A stretch of DNA of 64,000 bases, from positions 682,001 through 746,000 of the forward strand of contig OZ244128.1 in assembly GCA_965215995.1 (NCBI GenBank). The letters run 5' to 3'. The first letter of the stretch is position 1; each line of letters begins with the position of its first letter. Origin of the DNA: SZUA-309 sp965215995 (lineage in GTDB: Bacteria > Pseudomonadota > Gammaproteobacteria > Pseudomonadales > Azotimanducaceae). Under the pieces are notes generated by a model. It was not told the origin of the DNA. It ran no database searches and saw only the letters and a program-made list of their open reading frames with translations. Shown here piece after piece: positions 25,709-33,982 of the stretch. Both the position numbers and the translations under genes were made by a program.

Positions 25709-25856
25709 CAATCGCAAGCGTCTGCTTGTCCCGCTCGCCGCCCCGAGGTATAACGGCGCGCGAGGCGCCGCAGCAGGGAAGCGTAAGAAACCCGAGCACT
25801 TTACCGGCCCGAGAAACAAGCACTAAGAATAAAAAAAGCTCAATTGAGGAATCGTC

Positions 25857-26684
25857 ATGCGTAACTTCTACCGCAGGATCACCCGCCGCGGTGTCCTAAC
25901 TCTGCTGACCGGACTTCTGGTCGCGCTGCCTCTGGGCAGTACCGCTGCCGCCGACGCCCCTGTGCTTGCCCGGATCTCCGAATCCGGCACCCTGAAGGTC
26001 GGCATGTCGGCCGGTCAGCCGCCGTTCAACTTCGTCAGCCGGGAAGGCAAGACCATAGGCATGGACGTGGATCTGGCTGACCTGCTGGCAGCCGCCCTGA
26101 ACGTGGAGCTGGAAATCGTCGACATGCCTTTTGGCGAGCTGCTATCGGCGCTTGATGCGGGAAAGGTCGATCTGGTGATCTCCGGCATGACGGCTACCCT
26201 GCCCCGGAACATGCGAGCTGCCTTCGTGGCGCCTTACCATGTGACCGGTAAATCCATTCTGGCTCGCACCGAGACCCTTGCAGCGCTCGGCACCGAAGAA
26301 CTAGGCCAGACCGAGCTGAAGGTTGCGGCACTGGCCGGCTCAACCAGCGAAGACTTCGTGAAGGCCGTGGCACCGAACGCCAACCTGACCACCACGGACG
26401 ACTACAACGCCGCCATCGATCTGTTGCTTGCCAACAAGGTGGACATGTTCGTCGCCGATGCCAGCATCATCATGCTGTCGATGATGCGCTGGCCGGACGC
26501 AGGCCTGGTCGCCGCCAACAAGCCGCTGACCATTGAGCCGATCGGTGTTGCCGTGCCACCGAACGACCCGCTGCTCCTGAATCTGGTGCAAAACTACATG
26601 CGTGCCATGGAGGCAAGCGGCGTGCTGCAGCAGCTCAACAAGAAGTGGTTCCAGGACGCCGGTTGGCTCATTCAGCTGCCCTGA
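25857..26684 (+). CDS. Periplasmic amino-acid-type solute-binding protein (orphan)
   Basis: A 275-residue family-3 (HisJ/GlnH-type) binding protein with an N-terminal signal that carries RRITRRGVLT, a possible Tat motif, then LLTGLLVALPLGSTAAA. Core motifs are LKVGMSAGQPPFNF, IGMDVDLADLLAAAL, LDAGKVDLVISGMTATLPR and the C-terminal lobe hinge. No permease or ATPase gene is nearby, so it is an orphan binding protein that could serve a distant transporter or a sensor. GAGGAATCGTC precedes the ATG. Confidence 0.88.
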   Translation: MRNFYRRITRRGVLTLLTGLLVALPLGSTAAADAPVLARISESGTLKVGMSAGQPPFNFVSREGKTIGMDVDLADLLAAALNVELEIVDMPFGELLSALDAGKVDLVISGMTATLPRNMRAAFVAPYHVTGKSILARTETLAALGTEELGQTELKVAALAGSTSEDFVKAVAPNANLTTTDDYNAAIDLLLANKVDMFVADASIIMLSMMRWPDAGLVAANKPLTIEPIGVAVPPNDPLLLNLVQNYMRAMEASGVLQQLNKKWFQDAGWLIQLP

Positions 26685-26770
26685 CCTGAGCCCCTCGTCC
26701 GGTGCCGTTTGCCGGCATCGGGCGAACTTCCATCCCTCTTCTGATCAACCTGCTACGGGGAATTCCCATC

Positions 26771-27001
26771 GTGCGACTTACCCAGTCCCTCGCTTTGCTG
26801 CTCGCTACCGCCATGACCGGTGCCTGCAGCACCTCGAGCCCCACCGAAGCAGAGCTCAACGCCGCGCAGACCGATGACGAGTACTGGCAGAAACGCTACG
26901 AGCAGCAGTGCATCGGTTCCGGCATCCAGCCCGGTACGCCAATGCTGGTGAAGTGCGTTCAGGATCTGATGGATATTCGCGCCGAGCAGCCGGACGGCTG
27001 A
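26771..27001 (+). CDS. Small predicted lipoprotein
   Basis: A 76-residue protein starting at GTG 26771, with GGGGA ten bases upstream. The signal RLTQSLALLLATAMTGAC ends at a lipobox-like Cys, followed by STSSPTEAELNAAQTDDEYWQKRYEQQC. Two more Cys lie in the mature part (Q-Q-C and K-C-V) and could form a disulfide. The upstream in-frame ATG at 26702 gives a non-signal N-terminus and is rejected. Function unknown. Confidence 0.7.
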   Translation: MRLTQSLALLLATAMTGACSTSSPTEAELNAAQTDDEYWQKRYEQQCIGSGIQPGTPMLVKCVQDLMDIRAEQPDG

Positions 27002-27065
27002 CCGAAGCCTTCTTGCCCTGCGGTGTACACTCCGCTGCAGAGCCAATTCACAGCTGGAGACACCC

Positions 27066-27863
27066 ATGAGCTTTCTCACTCGCGAGCGGCACGGCCATGT
27101 GCTCGTCCTCACCATGTCGAGCCCGGATACCCGCAACGCGCTGACAGGAGCGGCACAGTTCGAAGATTTCGAGTCCACCTGCGCTGAGGTAAACGATGAT
27201 CCTTCGATCCGCTGCGTCGTGCTCACCGGTGAGGGCAGCGCATTTTGCGCCGGTGGCAACGTCAAGGACATGCGCGACCGGCAGGGGCTATTCGCCGGTG
27301 ATCCTTTCGATCAGGCGGACGCCTATCGCAAAGGCATCCAGCGTATTCCCAGAGCAATTCACGCGCTGAACGTGCCCATCATCGCTGCCGTGAATGGACC
27401 CGCCGTCGGCGCCGGCTGCGATCTGGCAACCATGTGCGACATCCGGATCGCCTCGGAGAAAGCCATGTTCGCCGAGAGCTTCGTCAAGCTCGGCATCATC
27501 CCCGGCGATGGCGGCGCCTGGTTCCTGCCCCGGGCGGTGGGCTACTCCAACGCCTGCAAGATGGCATTCAGTGGTGACCCGGTGCAGGCCGACGAGGCAC
27601 TGGCCATGGGGCTGGTCTCTGAAGTCGTGGCGGCCGACCGACTGCTCCAGCGATCTGTCGAGCTTGCCCAGAGCATCGCGTCCAATCCGCCGCACGCCGT
27701 GCGCCTGACCAAGCAGCTGATGCGTGCCAGCGAGCAGGCAAGTCTGAATGAGTTGCTCGATATGTCCGCGGCGTTCCAGGCTGTCTGTCACGCCGAGCCG
27801 GATCACATGGAGGCGGTCAACGCCTTCTTCGAGAAGCGGCCAGGCAGCTACCGGGAAAGCTGA
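27066..27863 (+). CDS. Enoyl-CoA hydratase/isomerase
   Basis: A 265-residue crotonase-family protein. Oxyanion segments are GEGSAFCAGGNVKDM and AAVNGPAVGAGCDLATMCDIRIA; the second catalytic region is ESFVKLGIIPGDGGAWFLPRAVGYSNA. Asp in PGDGGAW stands where many hydratases have a second Glu, which fits the isomerase-like subgroup. ATG follows CTGGAGACACCC. Ten bases separate it from the next gene. Confidence 0.92.
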   Translation: MSFLTRERHGHVLVLTMSSPDTRNALTGAAQFEDFESTCAEVNDDPSIRCVVLTGEGSAFCAGGNVKDMRDRQGLFAGDPFDQADAYRKGIQRIPRAIHALNVPIIAAVNGPAVGAGCDLATMCDIRIASEKAMFAESFVKLGIIPGDGGAWFLPRAVGYSNACKMAFSGDPVQADEALAMGLVSEVVAADRLLQRSVELAQSIASNPPHAVRLTKQLMRASEQASLNELLDMSAAFQAVCHAEPDHMEAVNAFFEKRPGSYRES

Positions 27864-27872
27864 GCGAACGCC

Positions 27873-28250
27873 ATGGGCTACCGTCTGCTTGCGGATGGAG
27901 TCGTTGTCGTCCATCTGTGCTTCGTGGCCTATGTCGTGCTCGGAGCGCTGCTGGCGTTCCGCTGGCCGAAGCTCGTCTGGCTGCATCTGCCAGCGCTCCT
28001 CTGGGGCATCTGGATCGAGTTCTCCGGCCGGATCTGTCCGCTGACACCGTTGGAGAACTGGCTACGACAGAAAGGCGGCGAGGCGGGTTACTCAACCAGC
28101 TTCATCGAGCAGTACGTGATCCCCATGCTCTATCCAGCCGACCTTACCGCCAGCACGCAGTGGCTACTCGGCACGCTGCTTGTCCTCATCAACGCTGCCC
28201 TCTATGGTCTGCTCATGCGCCACAACCGGCGCCGACAGCAGGGAGGGTAG
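27873..28250 (+). CDS. DUF2784 membrane protein
   Basis: A 125-residue membrane protein with about three helices (VVVVHLCFVAYVVLGALLAF, HLPALLWGIWIEFSG, WLLGTLLVLINAALYGLL). The conserved CPLTPLENWLR segment after the second helix and the IEQYVIPMLYP stretch are characteristic of DUF2784. The function of the family is unknown. It sits between an enoyl-CoA hydratase and a VOC gene in a same-strand run. Confidence 0.88.
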   Translation: MGYRLLADGVVVVHLCFVAYVVLGALLAFRWPKLVWLHLPALLWGIWIEFSGRICPLTPLENWLRQKGGEAGYSTSFIEQYVIPMLYPADLTASTQWLLGTLLVLINAALYGLLMRHNRRRQQGG

Positions 28251-28252
28251 CC

Positions 28253-28744
28253 ATGAGCGTCGAGATAAACGGCGTCGCGCACATCCAGTTCACCGTCAAC
28301 GACCCGGCAGTGAGCCTGCCGTTCTGGGAGTCCCTGTGCCACTTCATGGGCATGAAGACACTCATCCGAAACGACGAAACCGTGTACTGCATCGGCGGCC
28401 GCACCGGCCTCCTGGCAAGAGCAGCGCCGACGGAGAAACGCGGTCAGCTTTTCGATCAGTGGACGGTCGGGCTGCACCATTTCTGCCTCCGAGCCCGCTC
28501 CCGGGAGGACGTGGATGCCATTCATGCGCAGGCGGTTGCTCTGGGCGCCAACATCGTCCACCCACCAGAGGATGGAGAGGAGTTCGCGCCCGGCTACTAC
28601 TCGGTGCTGTTCGAAGACCCGGACGGTATCCGTATCGAAATCAACCACGTGCCGGGCAAGGGTCACTTCGGTGACCAGGGGCGTCTGGGTCCGGAAGGCA
28701 GCGGACCGGCCAGCCGCTACGGCGAGCAAGGTCTCAGAGATTAA
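28253..28744 (+). CDS. VOC-family (glyoxalase-like) protein
   Basis: A 163-residue protein of the vicinal-oxygen-chelate fold: GVAHIQFTVNDPAVSLPFWESLCHFMGMK, then LHHFCLRARSREDVDAIHAQA and the closing EDPDGIRIEINHVPG. The likely metal ligands are His in VAHI, His in LHHF and Glu in IEINH. ATG at 28253 follows GGGAGGGTAGCC; the longer open frame upstream is a shadow of DUF2784. It is followed closely by the oxidoreductase gene. Confidence 0.88.
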   Translation: MSVEINGVAHIQFTVNDPAVSLPFWESLCHFMGMKTLIRNDETVYCIGGRTGLLARAAPTEKRGQLFDQWTVGLHHFCLRARSREDVDAIHAQAVALGANIVHPPEDGEEFAPGYYSVLFEDPDGIRIEINHVPGKGHFGDQGRLGPEGSGPASRYGEQGLRD

Positions 28745-28757
28745 GAGGAGAATGCAG

Positions 28758-29759
28758 ATGACCACCAATCAACAGGTACTGATCGACTCCTTACCGGAGG
28801 GAAAACTGAGTGCGGCAAACTACCGACTGACTGAGAGCGCCCTACCGGAACCTGGGGACGGTGAGGTGCTGGTCAGAACCATTGCCTTCGCCATCACCGC
28901 AGGCACCCGAGCCGGCTTGCAGGGCAGCGCCAGTTATGCCGGAGCGCCGACCACCGGCGTGGTGATGAACAGCACGGGTGTCGGTGAGGTGATCAGATCT
29001 CTGGCGGATGGATTCGCCGAGGGTGACCGGGTCGTCGGCCCGACCGGCTGGCAGACCTACTCGACTCAGCGCGCGAAAGACCTGTCACGCATAGACCCCG
29101 CCCACGATCCTGTGCACTACCTGGGACCGTTGGGCGTCAACGGCCTGACCGCCTATTTCGGCCTGCTCCGGGTCGGTCAGCCTGCCGCCGGTGATACGGT
29201 GATGGTCTCAGCCGCAGCAGGCTCCGTGGGTCATCTTGTCGGGCAGATCGCAAAGATCAAAGGCGCCCGGGTAGTCGGCGTGTGCGGGAGCGATGAGAAA
29301 GGTCGGGTGCTGACGGAGCAGCTCGGCTTTGACGCTGCTGTGAACTACAAGGATCCGAACTACCGGGGCGCACTGAAGGAAGCCACCCCGGATGGTGTGG
29401 ACGTCTACTTCGACAACACCGGCGGTGCCATCCTCGGTTCTGCCCTGTTCCGCATGAACGTGGGTGGCCGCATAGCCTGCTGCGGCGTGGTTTCCCAGTA
29501 CGACACCAACTCACCGGAGCCAGGACCGAAAGGCGTGCCGGGGCTGCTGGTCAACAAGCGGATCACCATGCGCGGCTTTCTGGTATTTGATTTTCAGGAC
29601 GAGTATGCGGCCGCCCGAGATGAGATCGCCGGATGGTTGGCGGACGGCAGCCTCATCGCACTGACCGACGAGGTGCACGGACTGGCGGCAGCGCCGGACG
29701 CTTTCGTCGACCTGCTGGCGGGCGGCAATCTGGGCACCCGGGTGGTTCGGCTCGACTGA
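28758..29759 (+). CDS. NADP-dependent medium-chain oxidoreductase (CurA/PTGR-like)
   Basis: A 333-residue zinc-independent MDR reductase of the prostaglandin-reductase/leukotriene-dehydrogenase type, which reduces alpha,beta-unsaturated carbonyls. The nucleotide-binding segment is AAAGSVGHLVGQIAKIKGARVVGVCGS, followed by DVYFDNTGGAILG. I chose ATG at 28758, seven bases after GAGGAG, over ATG at 28752, which is too close to it. No zinc-ligand cysteines are in the expected places. Confidence 0.9.
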   Translation: MTTNQQVLIDSLPEGKLSAANYRLTESALPEPGDGEVLVRTIAFAITAGTRAGLQGSASYAGAPTTGVVMNSTGVGEVIRSLADGFAEGDRVVGPTGWQTYSTQRAKDLSRIDPAHDPVHYLGPLGVNGLTAYFGLLRVGQPAAGDTVMVSAAAGSVGHLVGQIAKIKGARVVGVCGSDEKGRVLTEQLGFDAAVNYKDPNYRGALKEATPDGVDVYFDNTGGAILGSALFRMNVGGRIACCGVVSQYDTNSPEPGPKGVPGLLVNKRITMRGFLVFDFQDEYAAARDEIAGWLADGSLIALTDEVHGLAAAPDAFVDLLAGGNLGTRVVRLD

Positions 29760-29778
29760 TTGACCGCAGGAAAGGCCT

Positions 29779-30552
29779 CTACTCTGCGCCTGCCATGGTC
29801 TGGCGGCGAAGCCTGCGCATGCCGACCAGCCAGCGGTCCACGTTGTCGCCCTTTCGGCGCACATACTCTTCCACTTCCGGATGCGGCAGGACGTGGAAGC
29901 GCTCTTCGGCGATGGCTTCAACCACCGTACCGGCCAGCTGTTCCGGTTCGATGATGCCGTCCGTCTGCCCATCGCCGAGACTCCGCGGAGCCATGGCCGT
30001 GTTCACGCCCTGGGGGCAGAGCACCGAGACTCTGATGCCGTCGTCCCCATGGGTGATAGCTATGAACTCGGCCAGCTTCACAGCAGCCGCTTTGCTCACC
30101 GTGTAAGGACCGGATCCCAGGGCCGCCAGCAGGCCCGCTGCAGAGGCGGTGTTGAGAAGATAACCTGCGCCCCGCTCGATCATGCCAGGCAGCACGGCTC
30201 GGGCAGCGTAGACGTGTGCCATCACGTGCAGATCCCATTGCTGCTGCCAGACGTCGTTCTCCGCATCGATCAGCACGCCGGGGCCACCTGCGCCCGCGTT
30301 GGAACAGAACAGGTCAATCCGACCGTACTTGTCCTCGGCGGCCTTGGCGAGCGCCTGCACGTCGGCCTCTTTCGTGACATCGCAGGCCATACCGTCGCAA
30401 CCAAGCTCTGCAGCGGTCGCGGCCACGGCCGCTGCATCGAGGTCGGCGAGCATGACACCACTCGCCCCCTCCCGCAGAAAGGCCTCCGCCATGGCCCGAC
30501 CGATACCCCCGCTGCCGCCCGTAATCACGACATACTTGTCTCTGAGTTCCAT
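29779..30552 (-). CDS. Short-chain dehydrogenase/reductase
   Basis: A 257-residue SDR. The Rossmann motif is TGGSGGIGRAMAEAFL; NAGAGG follows; the active site is NTASAAG with Y-T-V-S-K. The closing segment RFHVLPHPEVEEYVRRKGDNVDRWLVGMRRLRRQ is shared with the SDR at 53581-54369, so these two are likely paralogs with the same kind of substrate. Convergent with the reductase at 28758. Confidence 0.92.
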   Translation of the reverse strand: MELRDKYVVITGGSGGIGRAMAEAFLREGASGVMLADLDAAAVAATAAELGCDGMACDVTKEADVQALAKAAEDKYGRIDLFCSNAGAGGPGVLIDAENDVWQQQWDLHVMAHVYAARAVLPGMIERGAGYLLNTASAAGLLAALGSGPYTVSKAAAVKLAEFIAITHGDDGIRVSVLCPQGVNTAMAPRSLGDGQTDGIIEPEQLAGTVVEAIAEERFHVLPHPEVEEYVRRKGDNVDRWLVGMRRLRRQTMAGAE

Positions 30553-30719
30553 TGGCTTCCCCCTGAAATCGAAACAGGCAAGCTAACCCACCGGGCCGAA
30601 AAGAAAAACAGTCTGCAGAAACCTAGGTGCTGCCGATTCAGGACAGTGGTTTTGATTTCAGACAGGTTGAACCAAGCGCCAGCTGTTAGGCTCGAAACTC
30701 CTATTCTGCGGTTACCTGC

Positions 30720-31925
30720 GTGCGCGCCCACCTCCCACCTGAAACCCTCGCTTTCCGGGACATGATTCGAGAGTTCCTGCGTGACAATCTGGACGAGGCG
30801 TTGAAAACCGCTTCAGCGCTGACCACCGGTGTGCACACCGAGATCGAAGCCTGTCAGCGCTGGCACAAAATCCTGGCGCGGCAGGGTTGGATTGCGAATA
30901 CCTGGCCGGAGGAATTCGGCGGTACCGGCTGGAACGCTCTCGAGCGTTACATATTCGGCATCGAGTGCTTCCAGGCTGGTGCGCCACTGCTATTCAACAT
31001 GGGCATACGCCACATCGGCCCCATCCTGATGGCGGAAGGCACCGAAGCGCAGCGGCAGCATTATCTGCCAAAGGTGCTGAGCGGCGAGCACATCTGGTGT
31101 CAGGGTTATTCGGAACCGGGTGCCGGCTCGGATCTGGCGTCATTGAAGCTGAAGGCGGAGCGCCGCGGTGACCACTACGTGCTGAACGGCTCGAAGATCT
31201 GGACCACGGGTGCTCACTTCGCCACCCATATGTTCTGTCTGGTCAGAACGGATGACAGCGGTCCGAAGCAGGCGGGCATCACCTTTCTGCTGCTCGAGAT
31301 GTCGACGCCTGGCATCGAGGTGCAGCCGATACGCAGTATCAGCGGCGATCACGAGTTCAACCAGGTGTTCTTCAACGACGTGCTGGTGCCGGCGGAAAAT
31401 CGGGTCGGCCAGGAAGGTGATGGCTGGCGGGTGACCAAGTCCCTCATGCAGCATGCCAGATCGACGAACGTGAATACCGGCTGGGTGCGTGAAGCACTGG
31501 CCAGGGTGAAGCGACTGGCTGCAGAGGAGGCCAATGGCCAGGGAGGCCGCCTCTGCGAGGAATCAGCGTTCCGCCGCAAGCTCGCCGAAGCCGAGATCTG
31601 TCTCGAACGGGTGACCGTGCTCGAGCTGCGAGTGCTGGCGGCTACTCATCAGGGCGAGAGTCCCGGCGCGATTTCATCCGTGCTGAAGACGCTGGGCACG
31701 GAAGCGAAGCAGCAGATCACGGAGCTCGCTGCCGAGGCGGTGGGCTGGTACGGCCTGCCGTTTCAGCCGGAAGCTCTGAACCCTTATGCTGCCTGGACAC
31801 CCATCGGACCAGCGGAAGGGGTGACTGCCCTGCCCAGCTATCTGAACGAACGGGCAGCCACCATCTACTCAGGGGCCAGCGAAATTCAGCGGGATGTGCT
31901 GGCCAAACGGGTACTGGGGCTCTGA
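30720..31925 (+). CDS. Acyl-CoA dehydrogenase
   Basis: A 401-residue acyl-CoA dehydrogenase beginning at GTG. The flavin block is CQGYSEPGAGSDLASLKLKAE, followed by NGSKIWTTGAH, and the C-terminal motif is TIYSGASEIQRDVLAKRVLGL. The usual catalytic Glu after TIY is Ser here. Divergent from the SDR at 29779, with 167 bases between that must hold both promoters. The monooxygenase gene downstream is convergent. Confidence 0.92.
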   Translation: MRAHLPPETLAFRDMIREFLRDNLDEALKTASALTTGVHTEIEACQRWHKILARQGWIANTWPEEFGGTGWNALERYIFGIECFQAGAPLLFNMGIRHIGPILMAEGTEAQRQHYLPKVLSGEHIWCQGYSEPGAGSDLASLKLKAERRGDHYVLNGSKIWTTGAHFATHMFCLVRTDDSGPKQAGITFLLLEMSTPGIEVQPIRSISGDHEFNQVFFNDVLVPAENRVGQEGDGWRVTKSLMQHARSTNVNTGWVREALARVKRLAAEEANGQGGRLCEESAFRRKLAEAEICLERVTVLELRVLAATHQGESPGAISSVLKTLGTEAKQQITELAAEAVGWYGLPFQPEALNPYAAWTPIGPAEGVTALPSYLNERAATIYSGASEIQRDVLAKRVLGL

Positions 31926-31945
31926 TCCCAGCACATCCGCGCAGG

Positions 31946-33895
31946 TCAGCGCATGGCGTAGCGATTCGGCTCCGCGTCGTGCGTCCGCTGCCAGAACTCC
32001 AGGTTTGAGAACGGGGAGTTGTTCACCACTTTCCCGTCCGAGTTCTTATACCAGCTCTGTACCCCAGGATGGCCCCAGGCCAGGGTCTCGCTGATGGCCT
32101 GCACCTCTTCGTTGTACTCGTCGTTCATCGACTCGGGGATCTCGAGCTCTCTCGACTGACGCTCGAGCATCAGTGCCAGGCACTGCATCACGTAGTGCAC
32201 CTGGCACTCGATGCTGTAGATGATGCTGCCGCCATGAACGATGTTGGTGTTGGGGCCGTACAGGCAGAACAGGTTCGGATAGTCGGGCACCAGCATGCCT
32301 TTGTAGGCTCGAGGATAGTCGCCCCAGCGCTCCTCGAGCTTGACCCCGGAGCGGCCGGTTACATCCATCGGCCAGAGGAAGTGATTGGTATTGAAGCCGG
32401 TGGCGAACACGATCACCTCCACCTCGTGCAGGGTGCCATCCGCGGTTTCGATCCCGTTCGGATGCACGGCGACGATCTCGTCGGTCACCAGATTCACATC
32501 CTCCCGGGCTACGGTCGGATACCAGTCGTTGTCGATAATCAGGCGCTTACCGAATACCGGGAAGTCCGGCACACACTTCTCCAGCAGATCCTGACGCTCG
32601 CCGAGCTGCTCGCTGATGTAGGCGGTCAGTGCTTCCCGGAGCCCATCGTTCAGCTCGCTCATGGCTCTATCCGGGTGTTCCCAGCTCGGATCCGCCGGTA
32701 CTGCCGGCCAGTTTCGATCCATGAAGCCGAAGATCATCCGGGCTCGATGCCATTCGGCGTAGAAGGGAATGTGGTTGAGTGCCCAGAGCAGGCCCGGCTC
32801 CACCGGGCGGTAGTAATCCTTGTTTGGCGATACCCAGTGCGGTGAGCGCTGAAATACGGTGGTGTGAGCCGCGCGCTCGGCCGTCTTGGGCAGCAACTGC
32901 ACGGCACTGCAACCCGTGCCGATCACCGCGACCCGCTTGCCTGTCAGATCCACATCGTCACGCCAGCGGGCGGAGTGAAACGATATTCCGCTGAAGCGCT
33001 CGAGCCCGGGAAACTCCGGAATGCTCGGTTGGTTGAGCTGGCCAACGGCGCTGATCACCACGTTGGCGCTCAAGGTATCCGTGCTGCCGTCCCCGCGCTT
33101 GACCTTCACCTGCCAACAGCCTTCATCAGCCAGGTAGCGCATGTCCTGAACTTCCGTTTCGAACTGAATGTTGTCACGGATGCCGAACTTGTCCGTGCAG
33201 CGTTCAAAGTACTCGTAGAGCTCGTCCCGCTTCGAGAAGTAGCCGGACCAATTCGGATTGCGCTCGAATGAGAAGGAGTAGAAGTGGTTGGGCGTATCCA
33301 CACCGCAATCCGGATAACGGTTTTCGTACCAGGTACCGCCCACCGCGTCGTTCTTCTCGAGAATGGTGTAGCGAATGCCTGCTGCCTTCAGCTTCACGCC
33401 GGTGCAGATACCCGACATGCCCGCACCGACCACGATCACATTGAAATCGGCCAGTGCCTGACTACCTTGAAGTGCTGCCATGGGCTGCGCCCACTGCTCG
33501 TCCCGGTCAACGAAGTTCGTTTCCTCGAGCAGCATGGCGCAGAACTCGTCTTCCACCGGCTCGGCCGTGGAGAATTCCATCATTCGCCGCAGCTGCTCGA
33601 GGGTCGGCACCGGCGGCAGGACACCACCATGGTCCCGCAGCCCCTTGAGCATGTCGAACGCGGCCGCGCGGATTTCCTCGGCGATCTCTTCGCTGTAACC
33701 GCCGCTGTCGTCGGGAAAGAGACTGCCCTCCGGGGTGACGATGGGCTCCGGTGCGTAACGCTTGCTCATCCAACGCTCGTCCCCGCAAAGCTGGGTCATC
33801 ACCATCAGCAAGGTCGGCAGGTTCACATCAGCGAGCGCTCTGCGCAGATCGTCATCGGTACCCGGAATGGAAATCTCGGTCAGTCCACCTTCCAC
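31946..33895 (-). CDS. Flavin monooxygenase, Baeyer-Villiger type
   Basis: A 649-residue class B flavoprotein monooxygenase that would insert oxygen next to a ketone, or oxidise a related substrate. The Baeyer-Villiger fingerprint F-x-G-x-x-x-H-x-x-x-W is present (FSGISFHSARW). FAD and NADPH Rossmann motifs are VVGAGMSGICTGVKL and VIGTGCSAVQLLP. There is an extra N-terminal domain of about 150 residues before the first Rossmann motif, as in several steroid- and terpenoid-type enzymes. The GTG start is preceded by GGGGGAGAAA. Confidence 0.92.
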   Translation of the reverse strand: MEGGLTEISIPGTDDDLRRALADVNLPTLLMVMTQLCGDERWMSKRYAPEPIVTPEGSLFPDDSGGYSEEIAEEIRAAAFDMLKGLRDHGGVLPPVPTLEQLRRMMEFSTAEPVEDEFCAMLLEETNFVDRDEQWAQPMAALQGSQALADFNVIVVGAGMSGICTGVKLKAAGIRYTILEKNDAVGGTWYENRYPDCGVDTPNHFYSFSFERNPNWSGYFSKRDELYEYFERCTDKFGIRDNIQFETEVQDMRYLADEGCWQVKVKRGDGSTDTLSANVVISAVGQLNQPSIPEFPGLERFSGISFHSARWRDDVDLTGKRVAVIGTGCSAVQLLPKTAERAAHTTVFQRSPHWVSPNKDYYRPVEPGLLWALNHIPFYAEWHRARMIFGFMDRNWPAVPADPSWEHPDRAMSELNDGLREALTAYISEQLGERQDLLEKCVPDFPVFGKRLIIDNDWYPTVAREDVNLVTDEIVAVHPNGIETADGTLHEVEVIVFATGFNTNHFLWPMDVTGRSGVKLEERWGDYPRAYKGMLVPDYPNLFCLYGPNTNIVHGGSIIYSIECQVHYVMQCLALMLERQSRELEIPESMNDEYNEEVQAISETLAWGHPGVQSWYKNSDGKVVNNSPFSNLEFWQRTHDAEPNRYAMR

Positions 33896-33920
33896 TTTCT
33901 CCCCCTCACAAGATCATAGA

Positions 33921-33944
33921 TGACCCCGGAGTGTAGCCGGGTCA
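33921..33944. promoter_or_regulatory. Dyad between divergent monooxygenase and MFS genes
   Basis: TGACCCCGG (33921-33929) and CCGGGTCA (33937-33944) are inverted, with one extra C in the left arm. It lies 26 bases before the monooxygenase start and 39 bases before the MFS ATG, so it could be a shared operator. No regulator is encoded beside it. Confidence 0.35.
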
Positions 33945-33982
33945 GAGCTCGGCGTCACAGCACCTGTGTATACTGGTTCGCT

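Noticed and set aside
30560..30660. TGAAATC and GATTTCA inverted pair in the gap between the SDR and the acyl-CoA dehydrogenase
   Set aside because: Seven-base arms about 80 bases apart are expected by chance in a gap of this size, and no other feature supports them.
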